A DNA stretch of 64,000 nt from Xanthobacteraceae bacterium (lineage in GTDB: Bacteria > Pseudomonadota > Alphaproteobacteria > Rhizobiales > Xanthobacteraceae), in assembly GCA_022841625.1 (NCBI GenBank), contig JALHRD010000021.1:1-64000 (forward strand), written 5' to 3'. A program made the position numbers and the translations under genes. Below are positions 30,073-37,692 of the stretch, piece after piece. A model generated the notes under the pieces. That model saw only the letters and a program-made list of their open reading frames with translations. It was not told where the DNA came from and ran no database searches. Numbering within the stretch: the first letter of the stretch is position 1; the number at the start of each line of letters is the position of its first letter.

Positions 30073-31698
30073 ATGACTGAACCCACGGAAACTTCGGTAA
30101 TCATCGTCGGCGCAGGACCGGTCGGGCTGGGGCTCGCCTGCGAGCTTGGCCAGCGCGGCGTCGATTGTATTCTGATCGAGAAGCGCGACGGCGCCATCAA
30201 CGTGCCCAAGCAAAGCATGGTGAGCGCGCGCAATATGGAATTCTGCCGCCGCTGGGGCGTGGCCAAGAAAGTCCGCACCGCGGTCTGGCCGGAACACCAT
30301 GCGCGCGATTTCGTGTATCTCGAAAACATGCGCGGCCAGGAATTGTTACGCTTCAAGGTGCCGTCCTATGCGCAACGCGATCCGCGCGACTTCACGCCGG
30401 AAGCGGCGTGCCCCTGCCCGCAAATCTATTTTGACCCGATCCTGGGCGAACACGCACGCGCGCTGCCGAGCGTGACGCTCGCCTACAATACCCGGCTCGA
30501 TACCTTCCAACAGGACGCTGGCGGCGTGACCGCCCAGCTCGCCGACATGACGAGCGGCCAAGCGCGGACCTTGCGCGCCCATTATCTGGTCGGCTGCGAT
30601 GGCCCTTCGGGCCTTGTCCGCGACGCACTCGGCATCGGCATTGAAGGCATCGGTGCCATTGCGCACAGCATCAATTTGTTCTTCCGCTCCGCCGCATTGG
30701 CCGCCTCGCACGACAAAGGTTGGGCGCGGTTCTACCGGGTGATCGACGAAACCGGCTGCTGGGCCGAACTGATCCCAATCGACGGCAAGGAATTGTGGCG
30801 TCTGACGGTGTTCGACAAGCCGCTGAGCGCGGCGGATCCCGATTTTCTGCTGCGCAAACTCGCCGGCGGGCCGTTCGACTATGAAATGCTGTCGGTGTCG
30901 CCTTGGGAGCGGCGCGACTATGTCGCCAGGAGCTACCGCCGCGACCGCGTCTTCATTGCGGGAGACGCCGCCCATGAATGCTCGCCGACCGGCGGCATCG
31001 GCATGCATACCGGCCTCGAGGAAGCGGTCAATCTTGGCTGGAAGCTCGCCGCCATGACTGAGGGCTGGGGCGGGCCGGCGCTGCTCGCCTCCTACGAGAT
31101 CGAACGGCGGCCGATCGCGGCGCGCAACGTTGGCCTCGCGACACGGTCCTTCAATGCCATCGCCGCCATCCCCGGCTGGCATGCGGGGACCATGGATTGG
31201 AAAGCCGACCCGGCATGGCTGTCGGTGCCCGAGCATATCAAGCTGCACTACGGCTACGACGGTTCGCCGATCTGCGTGCCGGACGGCACACCGCCGTTCG
31301 AACCGGAGCCGGCGCGCTATTTGCCCTCAACCCGACCGGGGACGCGCGCGCCGCATTTCTGGCTCGATGACGAGCGATCGACCCTCGACCTGTTCGGCGA
31401 CGGCTTTGTGCTGCTGCGACTGGACGCCAAGCCGCCCGACGCAACCCGCCTGACCGACGCCGCCAAAACGCGCGGCGTGCCGTGGCGCGAGATCGCGCTA
31501 CCCAACCCAGAACTGGCTGCGCTCTACGAGACCCCGTTGGTTCTGGTCCGCCCGGACGGCCATGTCGCCTGGCGTGGGAACGATTGCCCGGCCGATGCGG
31601 GCAGCCTGGTGGACCGGATTCGCGGCGCCGAGACCCAGGCAATGGCCCAGCCGGATCGGTCGCGCGAAGCATCCGCGCCGCGGGCGCATTTGCTATAG
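30073..31698 (+). CDS. FAD-dependent aromatic monooxygenase (phenol hydroxylase/MhpA class)
   Basis: A 541-residue class A flavin hydroxylase. The dinucleotide fold GAGPVGLG is at residues 13-20, the DG motif in LVGCDGPSGLVRDALG and the GD motif in VFIAGDAAHECSPTGGIGMH, followed by a C-terminal thioredoxin-like domain. It hydroxylates aromatic rings using NAD(P)H and O2. With a UbiD decarboxylase before it and a gentisate-type dioxygenase 26 bp after it, it could make the dihydroxylated ring-fission substrate. The exact substrate is not shown by sequence. Confidence 0.92.
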   Translation: MTEPTETSVIIVGAGPVGLGLACELGQRGVDCILIEKRDGAINVPKQSMVSARNMEFCRRWGVAKKVRTAVWPEHHARDFVYLENMRGQELLRFKVPSYAQRDPRDFTPEAACPCPQIYFDPILGEHARALPSVTLAYNTRLDTFQQDAGGVTAQLADMTSGQARTLRAHYLVGCDGPSGLVRDALGIGIEGIGAIAHSINLFFRSAALAASHDKGWARFYRVIDETGCWAELIPIDGKELWRLTVFDKPLSAADPDFLLRKLAGGPFDYEMLSVSPWERRDYVARSYRRDRVFIAGDAAHECSPTGGIGMHTGLEEAVNLGWKLAAMTEGWGGPALLASYEIERRPIAARNVGLATRSFNAIAAIPGWHAGTMDWKADPAWLSVPEHIKLHYGYDGSPICVPDGTPPFEPEPARYLPSTRPGTRAPHFWLDDERSTLDLFGDGFVLLRLDAKPPDATRLTDAAKTRGVPWREIALPNPELAALYETPLVLVRPDGHVAWRGNDCPADAGSLVDRIRGAETQAMAQPDRSREASAPRAHLL

Positions 31699-31724
31699 TG
31701 GCTGGATCGTCCCTGGAGATACCC

Positions 31725-32759
31725 ATGAGCGCAACCGACCCTGCGACATCGTCCGGCGACCGTCCCTATGAAGAGATCCGCAAGGCTTGGCGGGCCGCGA
31801 ACCTCGCGCCGCTTTGGGAAAACCCGGTCGCGCACAAGGCCCGCGAGGGCGGCCCGGCGCCGACTCTCTGGAGCTGGAAGCGGATCAGGCCGCTGGTCGA
31901 CGACGCCTTGAAGGTCGCGACACCGGCCGCCATCGAACGGCGGGTGCTGACCTTCACCGATCCCGACCCCGCCGCCGGAGTCGGCAGCACCACGACCAAT
32001 CTCACCACCGCGCTGCAAATCCTTTTGCCCGGCGAGAAGGCCCGGCCACATCGCCACACCATGAATGCGTTGCGCTTCGTGATCGAAGGCAGCGGCGCCT
32101 CCACCATTGTCGATGGCAAGGACTGTCCAATGGAGGAAGGCGATCTGGTCATCACGCCGGGCTGGACTTGGCACGAGCACGTCCATCGCGGCAGCGCGCC
32201 CATCATTTGGCTCGACGCCCTCGACGCGCCGCTGCATCGCTATCTCGGCACCGACCGGTTCGAACCGGGGCCGGTCCACGACCTGCCGAACATGCCGGAT
32301 GACAGCGCGTTTGCCGTGCCCAATATCGTTCCAGAGCTCAGCGGAGAGGCTGCGCCGTTCTCGCCGGTGTTCCGCTATCCCTGGAAGGACGCCCGCAATG
32401 CGGTGCGCGCCGCCCCGACCTGGAAAGATGGATCGCGCCGCGTGCGTTATATCAATCCAATCACCGGCGGCTCGACCATGCCGCTGATGGATTGCTACCT
32501 CATCCAGATCGACAAGGGCACCGAGACGGTGCGCTTCCGCACCACCAGCAACGCCGTATGCCTGGTATGCGAGGGCCGTGGCAGCACCCGTGTCGGCGAA
32601 GACATGCTACGTTGGGAAGCCCACGATGTCTTCAGCCTGCCTCACGGCAACTGGATCACCCACAAGGCCGACGAAACCGCAACTCTGTTCCTGGTCACCG
32701 ACCGGGACGCGCTACGCCGGCTCGATCTACTCAAGGAACAGTTTGGCAATGAGTTCTAA
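31725..32759 (+). CDS. Gentisate 1,2-dioxygenase-like bicupin
   Basis: A 344-residue two-cupin protein, the length of gentisate or salicylate 1,2-dioxygenases, started at the ATG 26 bp after the monooxygenase. The N-terminal cupin has the iron motif RPHRHTMNALRFVIEG (H109, H111) and PGWTWHEHVH (H150), while the C-terminal cupin reads TTSNAVCLVCEGRGSTRVGE without the His pair. This matches ring-cleaving GDOs that use one metal site per chain. It lies 3 bp before a small cupin and should open a gentisate-like ring. Confidence 0.87.
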   Translation: MSATDPATSSGDRPYEEIRKAWRAANLAPLWENPVAHKAREGGPAPTLWSWKRIRPLVDDALKVATPAAIERRVLTFTDPDPAAGVGSTTTNLTTALQILLPGEKARPHRHTMNALRFVIEGSGASTIVDGKDCPMEEGDLVITPGWTWHEHVHRGSAPIIWLDALDAPLHRYLGTDRFEPGPVHDLPNMPDDSAFAVPNIVPELSGEAAPFSPVFRYPWKDARNAVRAAPTWKDGSRRVRYINPITGGSTMPLMDCYLIQIDKGTETVRFRTTSNAVCLVCEGRGSTRVGEDMLRWEAHDVFSLPHGNWITHKADETATLFLVTDRDALRRLDLLKEQFGNEF

Positions 32760-32762
32760 ATC

Positions 32763-33299
32763 ATGACCGAAGAAATCAAGACACGGCGCGGCGGCCCCGC
32801 GCGCAAGGCCAAGCTTGCCGAAAAGAACTACTGGGACGAATTGCAAGCGATCCGCGACGAGCAGCGCGTCCAGATCCGCACCGGCATCCAGGTGGTCAAG
32901 GAATCCGAATTGCCGCTGGAAACCAATCGGCAGGGCCTGATGCGCTGGTACATGCATCCGACCATCAAGGATACCGCGCTATCGACCATGATCTTCTACC
33001 AGCAGGAGATCCCGCCCGGCAGCCGCTCCGGCCGCGTCAAATTCCAGGGTGGCCAAGTGATCCTGATTCTGGAGGGCAAGGGCTATACCCTGATCGATGG
33101 CGTGAAACATTCCTGGGAAGCCGGCGACGTGCTCAATCTACCGCTGCGTCCGCGCGGTATCATTGTGCAACACTTCAACACCGACCCCGCGGTGACCGTG
33201 AAATTCGTCGCCACCGAGCCGAACTGGACCGAGTGCACGTTCGTCGATCGCGGTTCGGGTTTCGAACAATTGGAGGATGCGCCGGAATACCGGCGCTGA
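32763..33299 (+). CDS. Small cupin with lost metal ligands
   Basis: A 178-residue single-cupin protein. It aligns with the 170-residue cupin at 35665, but where that copy has GKHRHQGGLVIYVLEG this one has GRVKFQGGQVILILEG (about 90-105). Both His of the HxH motif are therefore replaced by Val/Arg and Phe/Lys-type residues; only the late His of VQHFN is kept. It is therefore predicted to lack normal metal-dependent catalysis and may be structural or regulatory. It sits 3 bp after the dioxygenase gene and 3 bp before the AAA+ gene, suggesting a joint function with them. Confidence 0.82.
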   Translation: MTEEIKTRRGGPARKAKLAEKNYWDELQAIRDEQRVQIRTGIQVVKESELPLETNRQGLMRWYMHPTIKDTALSTMIFYQQEIPPGSRSGRVKFQGGQVILILEGKGYTLIDGVKHSWEAGDVLNLPLRPRGIIVQHFNTDPAVTVKFVATEPNWTECTFVDRGSGFEQLEDAPEYRR

Positions 33300-33302
33300 G
33301 CG

Positions 33303-35483
33303 ATGGACGACCGCACCCACCAACACGGCACCCATACCCATGACGGGCGTCCGCATGTCCACGCCAGTGTCGATCATCTCGCGACCACCACCGGACACAG
33401 CGCTCGGCTGGCGATCCGCCTCGACAGCGCCTTGATGGAAACCTTGAACGTCGCCACTGACGGGATCGTGCGCGTGGCGACCGATCGCGGCCGCAGCGTT
33501 CTGGCGCGGCTCGATCCGCCGCTCGATGCCGATCGCGGCACCGGCACCGTGCGCCTCGATCGTTTTGTGCGGCAGGCACTCAAGGCTCATCTCAACGAAC
33601 CGGTGGAGATCGAAAAGGCCGAGGTTGGCCCGGTTCAACGCGTCGAACTCAATCCCGCCGTCGACGTTTCGATGGCGCATGATCTGGTGCCGCACATCAA
33701 GCAGGTGCTGTGCGAGGCGCGCACGCCGATCAGCATCGGCGCGGTGCTTTACGTGCCGTTTCCTAAATCCCATGCCGGCACGACATACGATGTCCAGCAA
33801 ATCGGTGACGGCCCCGGCTATGTCGACCAATCGACCGAGATCGTACTGCGCTATCACGATTCCCATCTGCCGGATGGCGCGTTCGACGTCACATTCGAAG
33901 ATGTTGGCGGCCTGGGCAAACAGATCAAGCTGATCCGCGAATTGGTGCAGCTGCCGCTCTCGCATCCGCAGGTCTATCGCCATCTCGGCATCAATCCGCC
34001 GCGCGGCCTGATCCTTTACGGCCCGCCGGGCTCCGGTAAATCGCATCTTGCCCGCGCGGTCGCCAACGAGATCGATGCTCGCCTCTATTACATCAACGGC
34101 CCCGACGTGATCGGCACCTATACCGGCGAGACCGAGGCCAATCTGCGCCGGATGTTCAACGAGGCCGGCCATCACGCGCCCTCGATCATCTTCATTGACG
34201 AACTCGACGCCATGGCGCCCAAGCGCGGCGAGACTGGCGCGCATGCCGATACCCGCACCGTGACGCAGCTCCTGGCCCTGATGGATGGCCTCAAGCGCGT
34301 CGATTCCGTCATCGTCATCGGCACCACCAACCGCATCGATGCCGTCGATCCGGCGTTTCGGCGGCCCGGCCGGTTCGACCGCGAAATCTTCATTGGTCCG
34401 CCGGATGTTGCCGGCCGGCGCGAAATCCTCGAAATCCACACCCGGGAAATGCCGCTCGCCGAGGATGCGCAGGCCTATCTCGACGAGATCGCCAAACGCA
34501 CCCACGGCTTCCTCGGCGCCGACCTGATGGAATTGTGCCGCGACGCGGGCCTGTCCCGCCTGCGCCGCAGCGCCGGCAATTTGCAGGATCATCGCGCCGC
34601 ATTCCGCATCCCGCTCGAGGATCTACGGGTCGAGCGCGAGGACTTCGAGCTTGCGCTGTCGCAGATCCGCCCGTCGGCTTTGCGCGAAACTTTGATCAGC
34701 GTGCCGGATGTCTCCTGGAGCGATGTTGGCGGGCTCGATGCCGTGAAGCGCCGCTTGCAGGAAACCGTCGAGCTGCCGCTGCGCAACCCGCAACTCCTGA
34801 CCGCGAGTGGCCTGCCGCCCCATGTTGGCGTGCTGCTCTACGGCCCGCCCGGCACTGGCAAGACGCTGCTTGCCAAGGCGCTCGCCAATGAATGCGGCGT
34901 AAACTTCATCTCGGTGGACGGCCCGGAGATATTCACCAAATGGCTGGGCGAATCCGAGGAAGGCGTGCGTCAGATTTTCCGGATCGCGCGCCAGGTGGCG
35001 CCGACCGTGGTGTTTTTCGATCAGCTTGAAGCGATTGCGCCAATTCGCGGCACGCATGCCGGCTCGATGACCACCGATCGCGTGGTCAGCCAGTTGCTGG
35101 CGGAACTCGATGGCGTCGAGCAGCTTTCGCGCGTGATCGTGCTCGGCGCGACCAACCGCATCGACCTGATTGATCCCTCGATCCTGCGACCCGGCCGCTT
35201 CGGTGTGCATATTCCGGTGGGGCTGCCGGACGCGGACGAACGCAAATCGATTCTCCGAGTTTGCCTGCGTAGCCAAGAAGCCGCCGGCAATATTGACGCC
35301 ATCGTCGATGCGATCGCTCCGCTGACCGCTGGCTATTCGGGAGCCCGGCTTAAGCATCTGTGCGACGACGCCAAGCGCGCCGCGATCAAGCGCACCAATT
35401 TTACCAAAGTTGCCGCGCCGACGGTCGCCGACATGCAGGAGGCGATCGCGGCGGAACGCGCCGAAAAGAAACCCGGAGACTAG
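33303..35483 (+). CDS. CDC48/p97-like tandem AAA+ ATPase
   Basis: A 726-residue protein with a His-rich leader (seven His in residues 6-25), an N-domain (about 30-190) and two AAA+ modules. D1 has GPPGSGKS (240-247), Walker B FIDE (297-300), sensor GTTNRID and fingers RPGRFDRE. D2 has GPPGTGKT (514-521), pore loop KWLGESE (546-552) and Walker B FFDQ (571-574), in which the catalytic Glu is Gln, as in the engineered p97 trap mutant. It should be an unfoldase or remodelling machine. The gene is 3 bp from a pseudo-cupin in an aromatic operon. Its TAG stop is contributed by the CTAG of a palindrome. Confidence 0.93.
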   Translation: MDDRTHQHGTHTHDGRPHVHASVDHLATTTGHSARLAIRLDSALMETLNVATDGIVRVATDRGRSVLARLDPPLDADRGTGTVRLDRFVRQALKAHLNEPVEIEKAEVGPVQRVELNPAVDVSMAHDLVPHIKQVLCEARTPISIGAVLYVPFPKSHAGTTYDVQQIGDGPGYVDQSTEIVLRYHDSHLPDGAFDVTFEDVGGLGKQIKLIRELVQLPLSHPQVYRHLGINPPRGLILYGPPGSGKSHLARAVANEIDARLYYINGPDVIGTYTGETEANLRRMFNEAGHHAPSIIFIDELDAMAPKRGETGAHADTRTVTQLLALMDGLKRVDSVIVIGTTNRIDAVDPAFRRPGRFDREIFIGPPDVAGRREILEIHTREMPLAEDAQAYLDEIAKRTHGFLGADLMELCRDAGLSRLRRSAGNLQDHRAAFRIPLEDLRVEREDFELALSQIRPSALRETLISVPDVSWSDVGGLDAVKRRLQETVELPLRNPQLLTASGLPPHVGVLLYGPPGTGKTLLAKALANECGVNFISVDGPEIFTKWLGESEEGVRQIFRIARQVAPTVVFFDQLEAIAPIRGTHAGSMTTDRVVSQLLAELDGVEQLSRVIVLGATNRIDLIDPSILRPGRFGVHIPVGLPDADERKSILRVCLRSQEAAGNIDAIVDAIAPLTAGYSGARLKHLCDDAKRAAIKRTNFTKVAAPTVADMQEAIAAERAEKKPGD

Positions 35484-35555
35484 TGGTCCGATTCTAACAT
35501 TCGCATCCCATTTCCGCGTGCGATTTTGCGAATGTTAGAATCAAAGGACCACTAG
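35480..35555. repeat. Hairpin A of the CTAG palindrome family
   Basis: A single copy of the CTAGTGGTCC...ATTCTAACATTCGCA palindrome also seen at 4843 and 9896, 76 bp from CTAG to CTAG. Bases 35481-35483 of its first CTAG are the stop codon of the AAA+ gene. The second hairpin of the double module is missing here; a short remnant spacer (CAAGTTTAAGCTGCACTAG) follows. Confidence 0.85.
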
Positions 35556-35590
35556 CAAGTTTAAGCTGCACTAGATTTAGCAAGTTGTGA

Positions 35591-35659
35591 GTGTCCTTCG
35601 ATTCCGAAGTTCGTGTCGGAGGCCGCTGCGAAATGGTACGAACTTCGGAATCGGGACAC
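35591..35659. repeat. Hairpin C palindrome (GATTCCGAAGTTCG type)
   Basis: A third palindrome type: GTGTCCTTCGATTCCGAAGT paired with ACTTCGGAATCGGGACAC-like sequence, 69 bp. It recurs as CTGGTGCCCC...GGGGCACTAG at 59536-59612. It ends only 5 bp before the cupin ATG at 35665, so it occupies the translation-initiation region of that gene. Confidence 0.78.
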
Positions 35660-35664
35660 GAGCC

Positions 35665-36177
35665 ATGGCAGAAATCGAACGAACCCGTGAACGCGAGCGC
35701 CCGCCGCTGGCCGACAATCCCTATGAGCGGACCATGCGGGCGCGCGCGGCGCAGCTTGAGCGCAACAAGACCGGCCCGATTGTCGTGCGCAAATCGGAAC
35801 GCCCGATGTATCAGGCGCGGCAAGGTAAGCTGCGCTACTACCTCGAACCGATCACTCACCCCGATACGCCTCTGCAAATGTGGCGGGTGTTCACCCACGA
35901 AATTCGCACCAAGTCCGGCAAACATCGTCATCAAGGCGGGCTGGTGATTTACGTGTTGGAGGGCAAGGGCTATTCGGTGGTCGAGGGCGAGCGCCTGGAT
36001 TGGGAAAAGGGCGATCTCGTGCTGCTGCCGCTGCATCCCAACGAAGTTGAGCACCAGCATTTCAATCTCGACCCGGAGAAACCCGCGGTCTGGTGCGCCT
36101 TTATCCACCTGCCGATCCAGGAATACCTGGCGTCCGACCTTCAGCAGATGGAAAACTCCCCGGATTTCAAAGGCTAG
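35665..36177 (+). CDS. Small cupin with intact metal motif
   Basis: A 170-residue single-cupin protein. The metal motif is complete: H87 and H89 in GKHRHQGG, E99 in YVLEG, and H130/H132 in EHQHFN. It is a clear paralogue of the degenerate cupin at 32763; the two flank the CDC48-like gene. Its activity may be a dioxygenase, isomerase or decarboxylase; the sequence does not say. No good Shine-Dalgarno sequence is seen because hairpin C lies in front of the start, which could limit its translation. Confidence 0.85.
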   Translation: MAEIERTRERERPPLADNPYERTMRARAAQLERNKTGPIVVRKSERPMYQARQGKLRYYLEPITHPDTPLQMWRVFTHEIRTKSGKHRHQGGLVIYVLEGKGYSVVEGERLDWEKGDLVLLPLHPNEVEHQHFNLDPEKPAVWCAFIHLPIQEYLASDLQQMENSPDFKG

Positions 36178-36335
36178 CGAGCAAGCCCCGTTTCCCCAAT
36201 GTTTTCCCGTCATCACGCGGCGCGGGGCAGATTCCATCTCGACTCGAACGCCGTTTGAACCGACAATTCCTCCCAAGCGCAAGCGGATGCCTCGTCGCGA
36301 GGTGCCGGCTTGACGCACACACGGGAGGGATTTCC

Positions 36336-37565
36336 ATGGACCGACGCGATTTCTTGCTATCCAGTTCGCTCGCTGCCGCAGCAGCCGCGACTGTGACCGC
36401 GACATCGAACGGCCCGGTGCTTGCCCAAGCCACGCCGCCGTCCGAGGTCGGGGTTAATCCGGATCGCCCGAATACGCCTTATGAAGGCAGCAAGGCCAAT
36501 CGGAAACTCCAGATCGTCAATCTTCTCGATCTCGAACCCGAGGCGAAGAAGATCCTACCGGTCGGCGGCTACGACTATATTTTCGGCGGCTCCGGCGCCA
36601 ATTGGACTCGGCGCGAGAACGTCGAAGCATTCAGCCGCGTCAATATCGAGCCGCAGGCGCTGAGCGGAACCAGCCAAGTCGACCTCTCCACCGAAATACT
36701 GGGGTCGAAGCTGTCAATTCCGATTTTCGTGCCGCCGATGGGCAGCCACGGCCTTGCCCATGTCGACAAGGAAGCCGCGACCGCGCGCGGCGCCGCCGCG
36801 GTTGGCACGCTGATGGCCACCTCCACGGTATCGAACATGAGCATGGAAGAAATCGCATCGCATAATCCGGGACCAAAATGGTTCCAGCTCTATGTCCCGA
36901 CCGACCGCGGCTATACCCGCGAACTGGTTCAGCGCGCCAAGGCCGCCGGCTACACCGCAATCGCGCCGACGGTTGACAATCTCTGGTCCTATCCGCGTGA
37001 GGAGAACATCCGCAACGAATTTCGGCCGCCTTCGACGCTTGGGCGCGGCAACCTGCCACGCGGAATGGACCCGGCGGCGGGATCGAAGATGCTCAGTGCG
37101 CGCAAACGCGATCTCAACCTTGACGATCTGGAATGGATCAAGAAGGAAGCCGGGCTGCCGGTCATCATCAAAGGCGTGATGTCCGCCAGGGTCGCCACCG
37201 CGGCGATCAAGGCCGGCATGGACGGCATCTGGGTTTCCAATCATGGCGGCCGCGCCTTCGACGGCGTGCAGGCCACCATCACCATGCTGCCGCGGATCGC
37301 GCAGGCTGTGGATGGCCGCGTGCCGATCGTGCTCGATTCGGGCGTCCGGCGCGCCGACCATGTATTCAAAGCGCTGGCGCTTGGCGCCACCGTGGTCGGC
37401 TGCGGCCGGCCGATCATGTACGGGCTGGCGCTTGGCGGCGCGCTTGGCGTGCAGAGCGTGCTTGAACATCTGCGCGACAACTTGACGATTATCATGCGGC
37501 TGGCCGGCACCAAGAACGTCAAGGCGATTACGCGCGACTATCTGGCGCCGCCGGCAATCGCGTAA
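36336..37565 (+). CDS. Tat-exported FMN-dependent alpha-hydroxyacid oxidase
   Basis: A 409-residue protein with a Tat signal (MDRRDFLLSSSLAAAAAA... ending near VLAQA) and GGGAGGG before the ATG. The mature part is an FMN (beta/alpha)8 oxidase: GGYDYIFGGSGANWTRRENV, IFVPPMGSHGLAHVDKEAAT, WFQLYVPTDRGYTRELVQRA, VIIKGVMS (catalytic Lys), WVSNHGGRAFDG (catalytic His) and VGCGRPIMYGLALGG. Relatives such as lactate oxidase or glycolate oxidase are cytoplasmic, so Tat export of a folded FMN enzyme is notable. It probably oxidises a 2-hydroxy acid in the periplasm. Confidence 0.88.
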   Translation: MDRRDFLLSSSLAAAAAATVTATSNGPVLAQATPPSEVGVNPDRPNTPYEGSKANRKLQIVNLLDLEPEAKKILPVGGYDYIFGGSGANWTRRENVEAFSRVNIEPQALSGTSQVDLSTEILGSKLSIPIFVPPMGSHGLAHVDKEAATARGAAAVGTLMATSTVSNMSMEEIASHNPGPKWFQLYVPTDRGYTRELVQRAKAAGYTAIAPTVDNLWSYPREENIRNEFRPPSTLGRGNLPRGMDPAAGSKMLSARKRDLNLDDLEWIKKEAGLPVIIKGVMSARVATAAIKAGMDGIWVSNHGGRAFDGVQATITMLPRIAQAVDGRVPIVLDSGVRRADHVFKALALGATVVGCGRPIMYGLALGGALGVQSVLEHLRDNLTIIMRLAGTKNVKAITRDYLAPPAIA

Positions 37566-37590
37566 TCGCGTTCTCCACTCATGCCCGCTG

Positions 37591-37692
37591 GAGCATGATC
37601 CCGAAAAGTGGGAACCGGTTTTCGGAAAAGATCATGCTCAAACAATGAAGTCAGACCAAGATCCCTTTCAATCGAAACGGATCTTGGTCTAG
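37591..37692. repeat. Paired palindromes, GAGCATGATC type then CTAG-ended (right copy)
   Basis: GAGCATGATCCCGAAAAGTG...GATCATGCTC (37591-37639) followed by a palindrome AGACCAAGATCC...GGATCTTGGTCTAG (37653-37692). This is the 12842-12943 pair in inverted order. The terminal CTAG (37689-37692) gives the TAG stop codon of the minus-strand Rieske oxygenase. Confidence 0.88.

Noticed and set aside
33138-34592. Minus-strand ORF of 484 codons
   Set aside because: It is antisense to the CDC48-like gene and the end of the cupin gene, with no recognisable domain.
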